A DNA stretch of 64,000 nt from CAVOEB01 sp965249645 (GTDB taxonomy: Bacteria; Pseudomonadota; Alphaproteobacteria; UBA828; JAPUJA01): NCBI GenBank assembly GCA_965249645.1, contig CBDFML010000012.1, positions 1 to 64,000 of the forward strand, read 5' to 3'. The position numbers and the translations under genes were made by a program. A model generated the notes under the pieces. The model worked only from the letters and a program-made list of their open reading frames with translations. It did not search any database and was not told where the DNA came from. Positions 24,622 to 33,172 of this stretch are shown here, piece after piece (the first letter of the stretch is position 1; every line of letters starts with the position of its first letter).

Positions 24622-25127
24622 TCTCACTCGAACGAAAGACCGAACCCTACGAGCTGACGCTGCCCTACGGCGTCACCGTCACCGTGACACCGCTCACCAC
24701 CGCCGCCATGGCGGCGGCGCAAGCCGAGGCGCGCAAGCGTCTGGACGGGTTGCAGGCGCAGGCCAGAGAGCGGACGGAGGCCGGCCTGGCGCTCGACGGC
24801 CTGCCCGATCTCTCGGACGACGGCGCCCGCGAGGGCCAGTACCAGGCGCTCCTGATCCATAGCCTCGCGGCCCGCCACATCACCGCCTGGTCCGGCATCG
24901 AGGACGATCCGCCGGTGAGCCGCGAGAACGTCGCGGCGCTGATGGACCTCTATCCGGTGGGCGAGCGGTTTATTCAGGAGTTCACGCTGCGCCAGGTGCT
25001 GCTGGCGTCAGCAAAAAACGCATTCGGGCCCTCTGCCGATGGCACCTCCAGCCCGGCGGCGGGCCCGGATACTGCCAAACTTGCGAAGCGGAAGACCAAG
25101 ACTGCGCAAAGGGCGGCGTCGGCTTGA
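24618..25127 (+). CDS. Tail assembly chaperone (gpG-like)
   Basis: The product is 169 residues, overlapping the tube gene by four bases. LPYGVTVTVTPLTTAAMAAA leads into a helical domain that ends in a Lys-rich tail. It sits between tube and tape measure, where gpG analogues bind the tape measure. The zero-frame contains gcA AAA AAC (25013-25019), a correctly phased -1 slippery site, which would make a GT-type fusion with the next ORF. Confidence 0.8.
   Translation: MISLERKTEPYELTLPYGVTVTVTPLTTAAMAAAQAEARKRLDGLQAQARERTEAGLALDGLPDLSDDGAREGQYQALLIHSLAARHITAWSGIEDDPPVSRENVAALMDLYPVGERFIQEFTLRQVLLASAKNAFGPSADGTSSPAAGPDTAKLAKRKTKTAQRAASA
25013..25019 (+). other. Slippery heptamer A AAA AAC (-1 frameshift site)
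   Basis: The zero-frame codons of the chaperone gene here are gca aaa aac, which makes A AAA AAC. After a -1 slip the frame stays open through 25124 into the next ORF (25124-25375), with no stop. This corresponds to the G/GT frameshift of lambda-like phages. Confidence 0.7.
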
Positions 25128-25375
25128 ACGGTGAGCCCTGCCCCTATCGCGAGCACGCGCCTCTCGCCCTCGAGGAACACCAGGCCTGGGAGGTGTTCAC
25201 GGCCTCCCTCGGGCAGCTCCGCATCGTGGCGGCCGGCCGGGTTCTCGGGATCGACATGACCGCGGCGCTCGGTATCGCCCGGGCGCGCGGCTTCGATGAG
25301 AGCGTCATCTCAGAGCTGCTGCAGGCGGCCGAAGCCGGGCTGATCGAGGCGATGAACGACAAGGACACCCAATAA
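25124..25375 (+). CDS. Second tail chaperone ORF (GT-like, probably made by frameshifting)
   Basis: The ORF of 83 residues starts at a TTG without a ribosome binding site, which argues against independent initiation. It is in the -1 frame relative to the chaperone, and that frame is open back to the slippery site, so it is probably the T part of a G-T fusion. It contains EHQAWEVFTASLGQLRIVA and a short helical end. It ends with the start of the tape measure gene. Confidence 0.75.
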   Translation: MNGEPCPYREHAPLALEEHQAWEVFTASLGQLRIVAAGRVLGIDMTAALGIARARGFDESVISELLQAAEAGLIEAMNDKDTQ

Positions 25376-28341
25376 TGGCCAAAGCCAAACATACCTACGC
25401 GGTCCGCCTTGCTGTCGAGGGCGGCAATCGGGTCAAGGCCGATTTGAGGTCTGTGGGCGCCAGCGGCGAGCGCTCGATCAAGAAGATCGACCGCGCCTCC
25501 GACAAGGCCTCGCGCGGGCTCGGCACGCTCAGTGACCGTGCCTCCGCTCTCCGCCGCCACATGCGCCTGTTGGGCGGTGCGATCGCCGCCGCCGCCGTCG
25601 GCCGCGGCTTGCAGCGAATGGTGAAGCTGTATGCGGATTTCGAGACCGGGCTGATCGGCGTCGGCAAGACAGCGGACCTGTCGGGGGCCGAACTCGAAGC
25701 CCTGGGCAAGGATATCGATGAGCTTTCCAAGCGCATGCCGGTGGCCACGGACGAGTTGCTCGCCATCGCCCAAAGCGCCGGCCAGCTCGGGGTCAAAGGC
25801 TCCGACAACATCCTGAAGTTTACCGAGACCGTCGCCAAGCTCGGGACGGCGACGGATCTCAGTGGCGACCAGGCGGCCATGGCGCTCGCCCGCATTCTCA
25901 ATGTCACCGGCGAGGCGCTGGGCACGGTTGACGTACTCGGATCGGTCATCGTTGCTCTCGGCAATAACTTTGCCGCCACGGAAAGTCAGATCGCCGAGAT
26001 GGCCACGGAGGTCGCGCGCGGCGCCGCCGTATTCGGGGTGGGCTCGGCTCAAGCTTCGGCCTTGGCCGCGGCGCTGGCCGCCGTCGGTGTCAAGTCGGAG
26101 GTCGCGGGCACGTCCATCGGCCGCATCCTCCGCATGATCGACGCCGCCATCCGTAGCGGAGGCGAACATCTGGCCATCCTTACGCAGATCACCGGCCGGA
26201 CCGCGGAAGAGATCAAGGAGCTGTTCCAGAGGGATGCGATGGCTGCGTTCGCGTTGTTCATCGACGGTCTGAAGCGGATCGGCGACGCCGGCGGCTCGGT
26301 GGCCGATGCCATGGCGGCGCTGGGTTTGGCCGACCAGCGTCTGCTGAAGACCATCCCGGTGCTGGCGAATCGCGCCGATCTCCTTGCCCAGGCACTCGAA
26401 ATCGCCAACCGTGAAACCGAGAACGCCACCGCGTTGAACGAGGAAGCGGCAAGGGCGTTCGAAAGCCTGAACAATCAGACCGAGGTGATGTGGAACAACA
26501 TCAAATCTCTCGCACGGGCCATCGGTGCGGACCTGGCGCCTGGCGTTGCCGTTGCAGTCCAAGGGCTGTCCGATCTCGCCAGCGGGGCCGGAGACGCCTA
26601 CGAGAAGCTCAAGCTCATCGCCGAAGGCGACTTCAACTTCGAGGGGCTCAGCCTCAGCGCCACGCGACGCCAAATGGAGGATCTCGATAAGGAGCTGAAG
26701 GAGCTCAAGGAGCGGATGCGGACGGCGCCCAGGGAGGCCGATGTGAATCCGTTGGAGGACCTGTTCACAAGCACCTACGAGGAGCTCGCCGCGGAATACC
26801 AGAGGCGGTGGGCCGTCTATATTCAGTGGAAGACGAAATACGAGTGGGAACTGGAGCAAGAGCGCAAGCGCCGCGAGGCGCTGGCGACCGAGGAATATCC
26901 CGCCGAGGGCGACGACCCGGCCAAGACCCCCGAGGACATCGCGGCGGCCCAAGAGCGGGCGCGGCGCCTCGTGCAGATCGAGCAGAGTCTGAACAACCAG
27001 CTGTTCCAGCTGCGCTACCAGGGCGCCGATCGCATCCGCGAGGAATACCGGAAACTCGACAACGAGCTGATGGAGCTGGGTAAGGCCGGTGCCGAGCCGG
27101 AAACGATCGAGCGTCTGCGCTTCGGCGCGGCGGCGGTGCGGGACGACAAGCTCGCCGAGCTCGCCCGGCGCGAGCAGGAGAGGAAGGACAGGCAGGTTCA
27201 GGCCAATCAACGGGTCGTCCAGAGTCTGGGTTTCGAGCTGGAAGCGCTTAAGAAGACCGAGCGCCAGCGCTTCGTCTCGGTGGCGCTCAGGCGGCTCTCG
27301 ACGGAAGCGACCATTACGGAGCGCCAGGAGGTTGAGAGACTGGCCGGCGCGCTTTTCGACGAACAGGAGAAAATAGAGGAAGCGAACAAGGCCAGGGAAG
27401 AGGCCAACCGGCTGCGCGACGAGGGCAAGGCGTTCACCGAGAGCTTGCGCACCGCGCAGGAAGCCTACGCCGATGAGATCGAACGGCTCAATGAACTGCT
27501 CGAGGCTGGCGCTATCAACCAGGAAGCGTTCGGCCGGGCGTCGGAGGGCGCCTACGACCGCATGCTCGATGCGAGTCGCGAATGGTCGGACGGCGTGCGC
27601 CGTGCGATCCGTGACTATCTCGACGACGCCACCGACGCGGCCAAGACCTTCGAGCAGGCGACCACGCGGGAGCTCAAGGCGAGCGAGGACGCCTTCGTCG
27701 AATGGGCCCAGACCGGCAAGTTCTCCGCCAAGGACCTGTTCAACACCATCGCCGAGGAGGCCTTGAGGGCCGCCTACCGCATGGCGGTGGTGGCGCCGCT
27801 CAACAACATCCTCGGGAGCATCTTCGGCGCCATCGGCGGCAGCATCTTCGGTGGGACGGGTACCGTTGCTACGACGTCCTCCGGCACGCCGATGATAGGT
27901 GACTTCCCGGTGTCCTCGGGACCCACGGCGTTCGCCCATGGCGGCGGCGTGATCGGCCGCGACGCCTTCCCGGCCCGCATGGTCGACCCTGCCGTGTTCG
28001 ATCGCGCGGCCCGCTACCACCGCGGCGGTATCGTTGCCGGCGAGATGCCGGTCGTGGCGCAGCGCGGCGAGGGCGTATTCACGCCCGGGCAGATGCAAGC
28101 GTTGGCCCCGGTCCCGGACGCTAGGCCTACGGTCAATGTCGCGGTCAATGTGCGCAACACCGCACCCGGCACCCGGGCTTCCGCCGATGTGCGGCGCGAG
28201 CCGGGCGGCGATCTCACCCTCGACATCATGATCGAGCAGATCGAGGGCGGCATGGCCCGCCATATCGGCCGCGGCGAGGGTTTGGCGCCGACGCTCGAGC
28301 GCCGCTACGGCCTCAATCCGGCCGCCGGTAGTTTGCGATGA
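25375..28341 (+). CDS. Tail tape measure protein
   Basis: This 988-residue protein has the phage tape measure core: a repeated Ala-rich, coiled-coil-prone body (long charged stretch at about residues 440-700) and a membrane-like segment (AVVAPLNNILGSIFGAIGGSIFGG) near the C-terminus. An N-terminal segment (ALGKDIDELSKRMPVATDELLAIAQSAG) matches the TP901-type core. It sets tail length, and its gene is by far the longest in the tail module. Confidence 0.93.
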   Translation: MAKAKHTYAVRLAVEGGNRVKADLRSVGASGERSIKKIDRASDKASRGLGTLSDRASALRRHMRLLGGAIAAAAVGRGLQRMVKLYADFETGLIGVGKTADLSGAELEALGKDIDELSKRMPVATDELLAIAQSAGQLGVKGSDNILKFTETVAKLGTATDLSGDQAAMALARILNVTGEALGTVDVLGSVIVALGNNFAATESQIAEMATEVARGAAVFGVGSAQASALAAALAAVGVKSEVAGTSIGRILRMIDAAIRSGGEHLAILTQITGRTAEEIKELFQRDAMAAFALFIDGLKRIGDAGGSVADAMAALGLADQRLLKTIPVLANRADLLAQALEIANRETENATALNEEAARAFESLNNQTEVMWNNIKSLARAIGADLAPGVAVAVQGLSDLASGAGDAYEKLKLIAEGDFNFEGLSLSATRRQMEDLDKELKELKERMRTAPREADVNPLEDLFTSTYEELAAEYQRRWAVYIQWKTKYEWELEQERKRREALATEEYPAEGDDPAKTPEDIAAAQERARRLVQIEQSLNNQLFQLRYQGADRIREEYRKLDNELMELGKAGAEPETIERLRFGAAAVRDDKLAELARREQERKDRQVQANQRVVQSLGFELEALKKTERQRFVSVALRRLSTEATITERQEVERLAGALFDEQEKIEEANKAREEANRLRDEGKAFTESLRTAQEAYADEIERLNELLEAGAINQEAFGRASEGAYDRMLDASREWSDGVRRAIRDYLDDATDAAKTFEQATTRELKASEDAFVEWAQTGKFSAKDLFNTIAEEALRAAYRMAVVAPLNNILGSIFGAIGGSIFGGTGTVATTSSGTPMIGDFPVSSGPTAFAHGGGVIGRDAFPARMVDPAVFDRAARYHRGGIVAGEMPVVAQRGEGVFTPGQMQALAPVPDARPTVNVAVNVRNTAPGTRASADVRREPGGDLTLDIMIEQIEGGMARHIGRGEGLAPTLERRYGLNPAAGSLR

Positions 28342-28820
28342 CCATCCGCTGGCCCGACCGCCTGCCGCTGCCGACCCTCGAGGGCTACGGCGTCCAGCCC
28401 GGCGAGGCGGTCCTGCGCACCGAGATGGAGGCGGGGCCGGCCCGCCAGCGCCGGCGCTTCACCGACGTGCCGAGCCGCATCGCCGTACGCTGGGTGCTGC
28501 GGCCCGATCGGTTCGCGCTCTTCGAGGCCTGGTACCGCTGGGTCGCGGCCGAGGGCGGCGCCTGGTTCGAGATGGACCTGCTGGGCGGTCTCGGCCTGTT
28601 GCCGCAGGAAGCCCGCTTCACCCGCCAGTTCGAAGCGCGGCCCCATCGCGGGCTGCTGTGGGAGATTACCAGCGAGCTCGAAGTCCGTGCCCGGCCGACC
28701 TTGAGCGAAGGCGGCCTGGCGTTGGTGCTCGTCGAGGATATTGACGGCCTGAACGCCGGCATCGAGGCGCTGCACACCCTCGTCCACGAGACCTTGCCGG
28801 CGCCTGACAACGCCTGGTAG
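28338..28820 (+). CDS. Putative minor tail protein
   Basis: The 160-residue protein (MTIRWPDRLPLPTLEGYG, WYRWVAAEGGAWFEMDLLGG) overlaps the tape measure gene by four bases. It has the beta-rich, Trp-containing look of distal tail proteins that follow a tape measure. No firm family name is recognised from sequence alone. Confidence 0.65.
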   Translation: MTIRWPDRLPLPTLEGYGVQPGEAVLRTEMEAGPARQRRRFTDVPSRIAVRWVLRPDRFALFEAWYRWVAAEGGAWFEMDLLGGLGLLPQEARFTRQFEARPHRGLLWEITSELEVRARPTLSEGGLALVLVEDIDGLNAGIEALHTLVHETLPAPDNAW

Positions 28821-28972
28821 CCGGCGGTCGCATCGACGGCGGCGGCGCCACGTACATCCGCGATGCGTCATCCCGGACGGGCACAGGCGCAACGAATCCC
28901 CCCTGGCGTGCAATCGACGCGGCGGGTCGTGCAACGAACACCCTTCAGGACGCATCAACACAGTGGAGCTAA
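28814..28972 (+). pseudogene. Open frame without a normal start, possible fibre-protein remnant
   Basis: A natural-looking frame reads GGRIDGGGATYIRDASS to WRAIDAAGRATNTLQDAST and stops at 28970-28972. It has no ATG, GTG or TTG start; only a CTG at 28814 lies in frame. It fills the gap between two genes and may be a small protein with an unusual start or a stump. Confidence 0.3.
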
Positions 28973-28975
28973 TCC

Positions 28976-29413
28976 ATGACCATTGAAGCCGATCTCCGCG
29001 CGGCGGTATCGCGCGCGGATACCGACAGCCGTCTGCTGCACGACATCGTGCATGGCGATGCGACCGAAACCGTCACCACCGAGGGCGGCACGGTCAAGAC
29101 CGTTGCCAAGGCGATCGACGATGTCGAGGCGAGCGTCGCCGCGGCCGCGAGCACTGTGACTGACGGCGTCGCGGACGCCGAAGCCGCACGGGACGAGGCT
29201 GTTACTGCCCGCGATGCCGCACAAGCTGCGGTCGGCAACGTCCTCGTCTCGGCGGACGACACCACGGCCGGAAAGCTCTCGGCCAAGCTCGAGGCCGGGC
29301 GCGGCCTCGAGGCCGCGACCGAGGACGCCGGGAGCGATGAGAGTCTCCGCTTCGCCGTCACTCCGCAAGTGAACGCCGGTGCGCTGATCGCACTCGCCGA
29401 AGCCTTCATCTGA
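28976..29413 (+). CDS. Coiled-coil fibre/tail protein
   Basis: This 145-residue protein starts after GGAGCTAATCC. The middle is Ala-rich and heptad-like (DDVEASVAAAASTVTDGVADAEAARDEAV), as in trimeric tail fibres and their shafts. No receptor-binding domain is recognised. It opens a block of fibre-like genes between the tape measure and the tail tip. Confidence 0.6.
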   Translation: MTIEADLRAAVSRADTDSRLLHDIVHGDATETVTTEGGTVKTVAKAIDDVEASVAAAASTVTDGVADAEAARDEAVTARDAAQAAVGNVLVSADDTTAGKLSAKLEAGRGLEAATEDAGSDESLRFAVTPQVNAGALIALAEAFI

Positions 29414-29429
29414 ATCGAGGAGCCCGCCC

Positions 29430-30077
29430 ATGGCCAATCAACCGATCTTCGTTGCGTCCTACCGCCAGGACATCGCGTCCCTCGTCGCAGAACGCGCCAA
29501 CCAGGCGCAGGACCTGATCACGCCGGGCGCCAACGGCACCCGCCTTCACGCCATTGCCCTCGCCAACGACGGCGAGGTGCCCGCGTTGGTCGAGTTCGGG
29601 ACCTACGTCGTTGTCGGCGACGACGTTACGGTGGATATCGCGCCCGGGACGACGGCGGATGAGGACCCCTTCACCGTGACCCGGTCGACCGGCGCCTGGC
29701 CGGCGCTCGATGACGGTGTACTACTGACGCTCTCGAAGGGTGTCGCGGCGAACCGCGGCGATTACAGGCTCTCGAGCCGCACCGACACGGTGCTCACCTT
29801 CGAGAACACCCCCGGCAACGCAATTGCGAGCGCGACGGGAACCGACGTTACCGTCTACCGCTGGCAACCGCTGTGGTCGACCAAGGTACCCACGCGCGCA
29901 GGCTTGGACGGCTATCCGGCCCATCCCGGCCTCGATCCCGTCCAGATGCCCTGGCTCGATGCGACCGGCGACCGCTGGTTGCTGCTCACGCAAGCACTCG
30001 CCGCGCGCCTGCCGGAGAACGCCAATGCTACCGTCACCGGCAATGTCCACGTCACCCTCTTCGGGGGCGATTACTGA
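29430..30077 (+). CDS. Hypothetical tail/fibre-associated protein, 215 aa
   Basis: The start (MANQPIFVASYRQDIASLV) follows GAGGAGCCCGCCC. The body is beta-rich and polar (VVVGDDVTVDIAPGTT, VTRSTGAWPALDDGV) as in virion proteins. It ends VTLFGGDY and overlaps the next gene by one base. The function is unknown; a virion role is inferred from position. Confidence 0.6.
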   Translation: MANQPIFVASYRQDIASLVAERANQAQDLITPGANGTRLHAIALANDGEVPALVEFGTYVVVGDDVTVDIAPGTTADEDPFTVTRSTGAWPALDDGVLLTLSKGVAANRGDYRLSSRTDTVLTFENTPGNAIASATGTDVTVYRWQPLWSTKVPTRAGLDGYPAHPGLDPVQMPWLDATGDRWLLLTQALAARLPENANATVTGNVHVTLFGGDY

Positions 30078-31595
30078 TGGGCAATTCCACCATCACCGCC
30101 GATCTGCCGCGCCGCGTCCCGCCGCCGGTGGGCCACGCCCTGTCGGCGAGCCAGCGCTGCATCGGTCTCCTGAACGGCGAGGCCTCTTATCCGGGCAAGG
30201 GCTGCGCTTCCGACATCACCGGGTACTACATGGCTTTTCTCATGGCCGACGGCACCGTCCGCATGAGCGGGACCAACAACAGCAACGAGCTCGCCATGGA
30301 GGGCAACGCCTACAACCCCCAGCATCTCCACTACCTGGTCTGGGACAACCGTACCAATGCCGATCATCCGGTCACCGGGCGGCCCCGCTATGTGGTCGGT
30401 TCCTATAGCTCCGTCGCCATGCTGACGAACGACGGCGACGTCGTCACCTGGGGCTATAACGGCCACGGCCAGCAGGGCCGGGGGCATGCCACCGGTAACG
30501 GCATCGCGCGCTCCATCGATGCCACCGACATCGGCCGCGCCTCGGGCATCCCGGGGCCGCGACGTCATCAAGCTTGACCTGGTGCGGGGCTCTCCGGCCA
30601 ACTCGTCGTCCCTCCATGCGCTCTGCCGGGACGGCAGCCTCTGGGCCTGGGGCCATGGCTCTTACGGCAATCTCGGCCAGGGCGACACGAGCCACAGTTA
30701 CAAGCCGGTGCGCTGCAAGAAGACCGGCGATGTCCCGCTCGAGGACGTGATCGAGTTCTGGCCCGGCCACGGCGACCGCAACGCCTGCTTCGCGCTGACC
30801 CGGGACGGCACGCTGTGGGCCGCGGGCGACAACAGCTGGGGCAAGCTCGGCGTCGACGACGGCACCACCGACAAGAACCTCTTCACCGAGGTCGTCGGCC
30901 TGCCGGCCGGGACGCGGATCCGGAAAGTCGCGCCCTGCGGCTCGTCGCGCGGCGCGGCAACGGCCGTGCTCATGAAGGACGGCACCATCTGGACCGCCGG
31001 TTATGGCGGCCAAGGGTTCCACGGCGACGGCGCCACCGATCATCGCGAACTGTTCGAGCAGCTGCCGCTGCCGGCCGGGGTTGGCGCGGCGACCGATCTG
31101 TGGGCCGGCGGCGAGTACCCGCAGCTCTGGTTCAACGGCGACGACGGCAACACCTATGCCTGCGGCTATAACGGCCAGGGCCAGCTCGGCATCGGCAACA
31201 CCACCTCGGCCATCACCGTGCCGACCCGGGTCGCGCTCCCGGACGGCGTCACCGCGCGCATGGTCTCGACCGGCGGCGCCTATGACGGCGCCCATCGCCA
31301 TTCCACGGTCATGCTGGGCTCCGACGGCCGGGTTTACAGCTGTGGCTGTTACGGCCAATACGGCGCCTGGGGCGCCGGTCAGACATCGACGCCCCTGCAA
31401 TGGCCGCTACCGGTCCCGCCCGATGAGTGGGACCCGGTCGAGGTGGTGGCGCACGGCTATGCCTCGGAGGTGGGCTTCTTCGTGCGCTTGGCCTGCGGCA
31501 CCGTCTGGGCCGCCGGCCGCAATAGCAACAACAAGCTCGGCGTCGAGGGCGGCGCTTACGACCCGACGGTGATGGCCCGGGTCGAGCTCTATTAG
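30077..31595 (+). pseudogene. RCC1-repeat tail protein, split by a frameshift
   Basis: Two frames join to give one protein of about 505 residues with RCC1-type repeats (GDVVTWGYNGHGQQGRG, GSLWAWGHGSYGNLGQG, GTLWAAGDNSWGKLG, NTYACGYNGQGQLG). The first frame runs from ATG 30077 to a stop at 30577 and the second from about 30550 to 31595. The break is near CCCGGGG at about 30553 and needs a one-base change. RCC1 repeats form a beta-propeller and in phages probably decorate or bind receptors at the tail. Confidence 0.75.
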
Positions 31596-31605
31596 GGGAA
31601 CGTAC

Positions 31606-32139
31606 ATGTACATCATCAGCTACATGGAATCGAATGTGGGCGCGCACTTCCTGCCGCCGACCGGCTGGCTCGACGGCGCCTTCACCTGGCTCTGCCAACT
31701 CGACGGACGCCATTACGCCCGCGTCGCCTCGCTCGATTACGGCAAGCAGGACCCAGGCATCGATCTCACGGTCCACGATCTTGACGAGGAGACCGATCTC
31801 GCCGCTCGGCTCGGCACTCACGCCGTCGACCGTATCGAGGTGCGCACGCGCCGCGCCGAGCGCTACGCCCGCGAGATGCCGGTCACCGATCAGCTCGACG
31901 CCATCCTTAAAGCGCTGAACCAGCTGCGCCTCGCCGGCACCGGGCTGCCGAAGGACATGGACGCGCTCATCGGCACATGGCTCGCGGTCAAGCGCGCCTA
32001 TCCCAAGCCCGATCTGCTGCCGGAGGCGATGCCGATGTCCGATAAGCCGGAATCCGAGCCGGGCCTGGAGCCCGGTGCGTCAGAGGCGCCTGAAGACGCC
32101 GCGTCCGATCGGGACCCACCCGGCGTCGGCGGGCGCTGA
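31606..32139 (+). CDS. Hypothetical phage tail-region protein, 177 aa
   Basis: This reads MYIISYMESNVGAHFLPPTG, with a mixed N-terminal half, a helical segment (DQLDAILKALNQLRLAG) and an acidic, low-complexity C-terminus (EPGLEPGASEAPEDAASDRD). No domain is recognised. It follows the RCC1 gene within the fibre-like block and ends one base before the DUF1833 gene. Confidence 0.6.
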   Translation: MYIISYMESNVGAHFLPPTGWLDGAFTWLCQLDGRHYARVASLDYGKQDPGIDLTVHDLDEETDLAARLGTHAVDRIEVRTRRAERYAREMPVTDQLDAILKALNQLRLAGTGLPKDMDALIGTWLAVKRAYPKPDLLPEAMPMSDKPESEPGLEPGASEAPEDAASDRDPPGVGGR

Positions 32140-32140
32140 G

Positions 32141-32767
32141 ATGCCCGATCCGGCGCTCGACCAGGCGATCCGCGAGGCCTATGCCTCGGCACCCTCCGAC
32201 ACCGTCATCCTGCATACCCTCGAGCTGCGCCATCCGGCCTTCATGGATGACGAGGGCGAGCCCACGGCAATCCGCGTAGTGCGGAACTTTGCCGACGAGG
32301 CAAGCTGGTTGAGCCTCGGGGGCGCGGAGGTGCAGGCGGTGCTTGACGCCATGCCGGCGCAAGCGCGCGACCTGGTCGGCCTGGTGGCCCGCCTGGAAGA
32401 GGACGCGCCCAAGGACGCCGGGCGGATGGTTCCCTTCATCGCGCTCGCCTTCGATCTCGAATTGCCCCCGGTCGACACCGCGCCGGTGCCCGAGATCGCC
32501 GTGACGCTCGACAATGTGAGCCGCGAGATCGTCCGCCATCTCGATGCCGCGGCAACGTCGCACGAGATCATCGAGGTCGCCTATCGGCCCTATCTCTCGA
32601 CCGACATCGAGGGCCCGCAGATGGACCCGCCGATCACCTTGACGCTGACCGAGGTCGAGGTCGACGTCTTCCGCGCCACCGGCCGCGCGCGGATGCTCGA
32701 TATCGGCAACAAGGCCTTCCCCGCCGAGCTCTACACCGCCAAGCGGTTCCCGGGGCTGACCCGCTAG
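32141..32767 (+). CDS. DUF1833 minor tail protein
   Basis: This protein of about 208 residues matches the DUF1833 family: HTLELRHPAFMDD near the start, VPEIAVTLDNVSREIV in the middle and FPAELYTAKRFPGL at the end. The family is found in siphophage tails between tape measure and NlpC/P60, exactly the position here. It probably contributes to the tail tip. Confidence 0.85.
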   Translation: MPDPALDQAIREAYASAPSDTVILHTLELRHPAFMDDEGEPTAIRVVRNFADEASWLSLGGAEVQAVLDAMPAQARDLVGLVARLEEDAPKDAGRMVPFIALAFDLELPPVDTAPVPEIAVTLDNVSREIVRHLDAAATSHEIIEVAYRPYLSTDIEGPQMDPPITLTLTEVEVDVFRATGRARMLDIGNKAFPAELYTAKRFPGLTR

Positions 32768-33172
32768 ATGCACTGGGCCGAAGACCTGATCGGCCGCCCG
32801 TGGGTCGCGGGCGGACGGGGGCCGCATGCGTTCGATTGCTGGGGCCTGGTGCGCTGGTGCTGGCGCACGCACTTCGCCATCGAGGTGCCGGAGATCCCGG
32901 TCGATGCCGCCGATTTGCGCGCTGTGCTCGCCGGCTTCCGCGATCACCCCGAACGGCAACGCTGGCGGCTGGTTGAGAACACCCGCGAGGGTGATGCGGT
33001 GTTTATGCGCCAGTCCCGCCATCCGGTGCATGTGGGGATCTGGCTCGCCGTCGACGGCGGCGGCGTGCTCCACGCCGCGCGCGATATCGGCGTCGTGTTT
33101 CAGAACGCGCGCGATCTCGCGACCCACGGCTGGCGGATCGAGGGGTTCTATCGTTTCACCGGAGATGCCTGA
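32768..33172 (+). CDS. NlpC/P60 tail-tip endopeptidase (gpK-like)
   Basis: The 134-residue protein has the NlpC/P60 residues: the nucleophile Cys24 in AFDCWGLVRW and a His in HPVHVGIW about 60 residues later. It should cut peptidoglycan cross-links at entry. In lambda the equivalent is the C-terminal part of gpK. The start abuts the previous gene, and it ends one base into the J-type gene. Confidence 0.85.
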   Translation: MHWAEDLIGRPWVAGGRGPHAFDCWGLVRWCWRTHFAIEVPEIPVDAADLRAVLAGFRDHPERQRWRLVENTREGDAVFMRQSRHPVHVGIWLAVDGGGVLHAARDIGVVFQNARDLATHGWRIEGFYRFTGDA

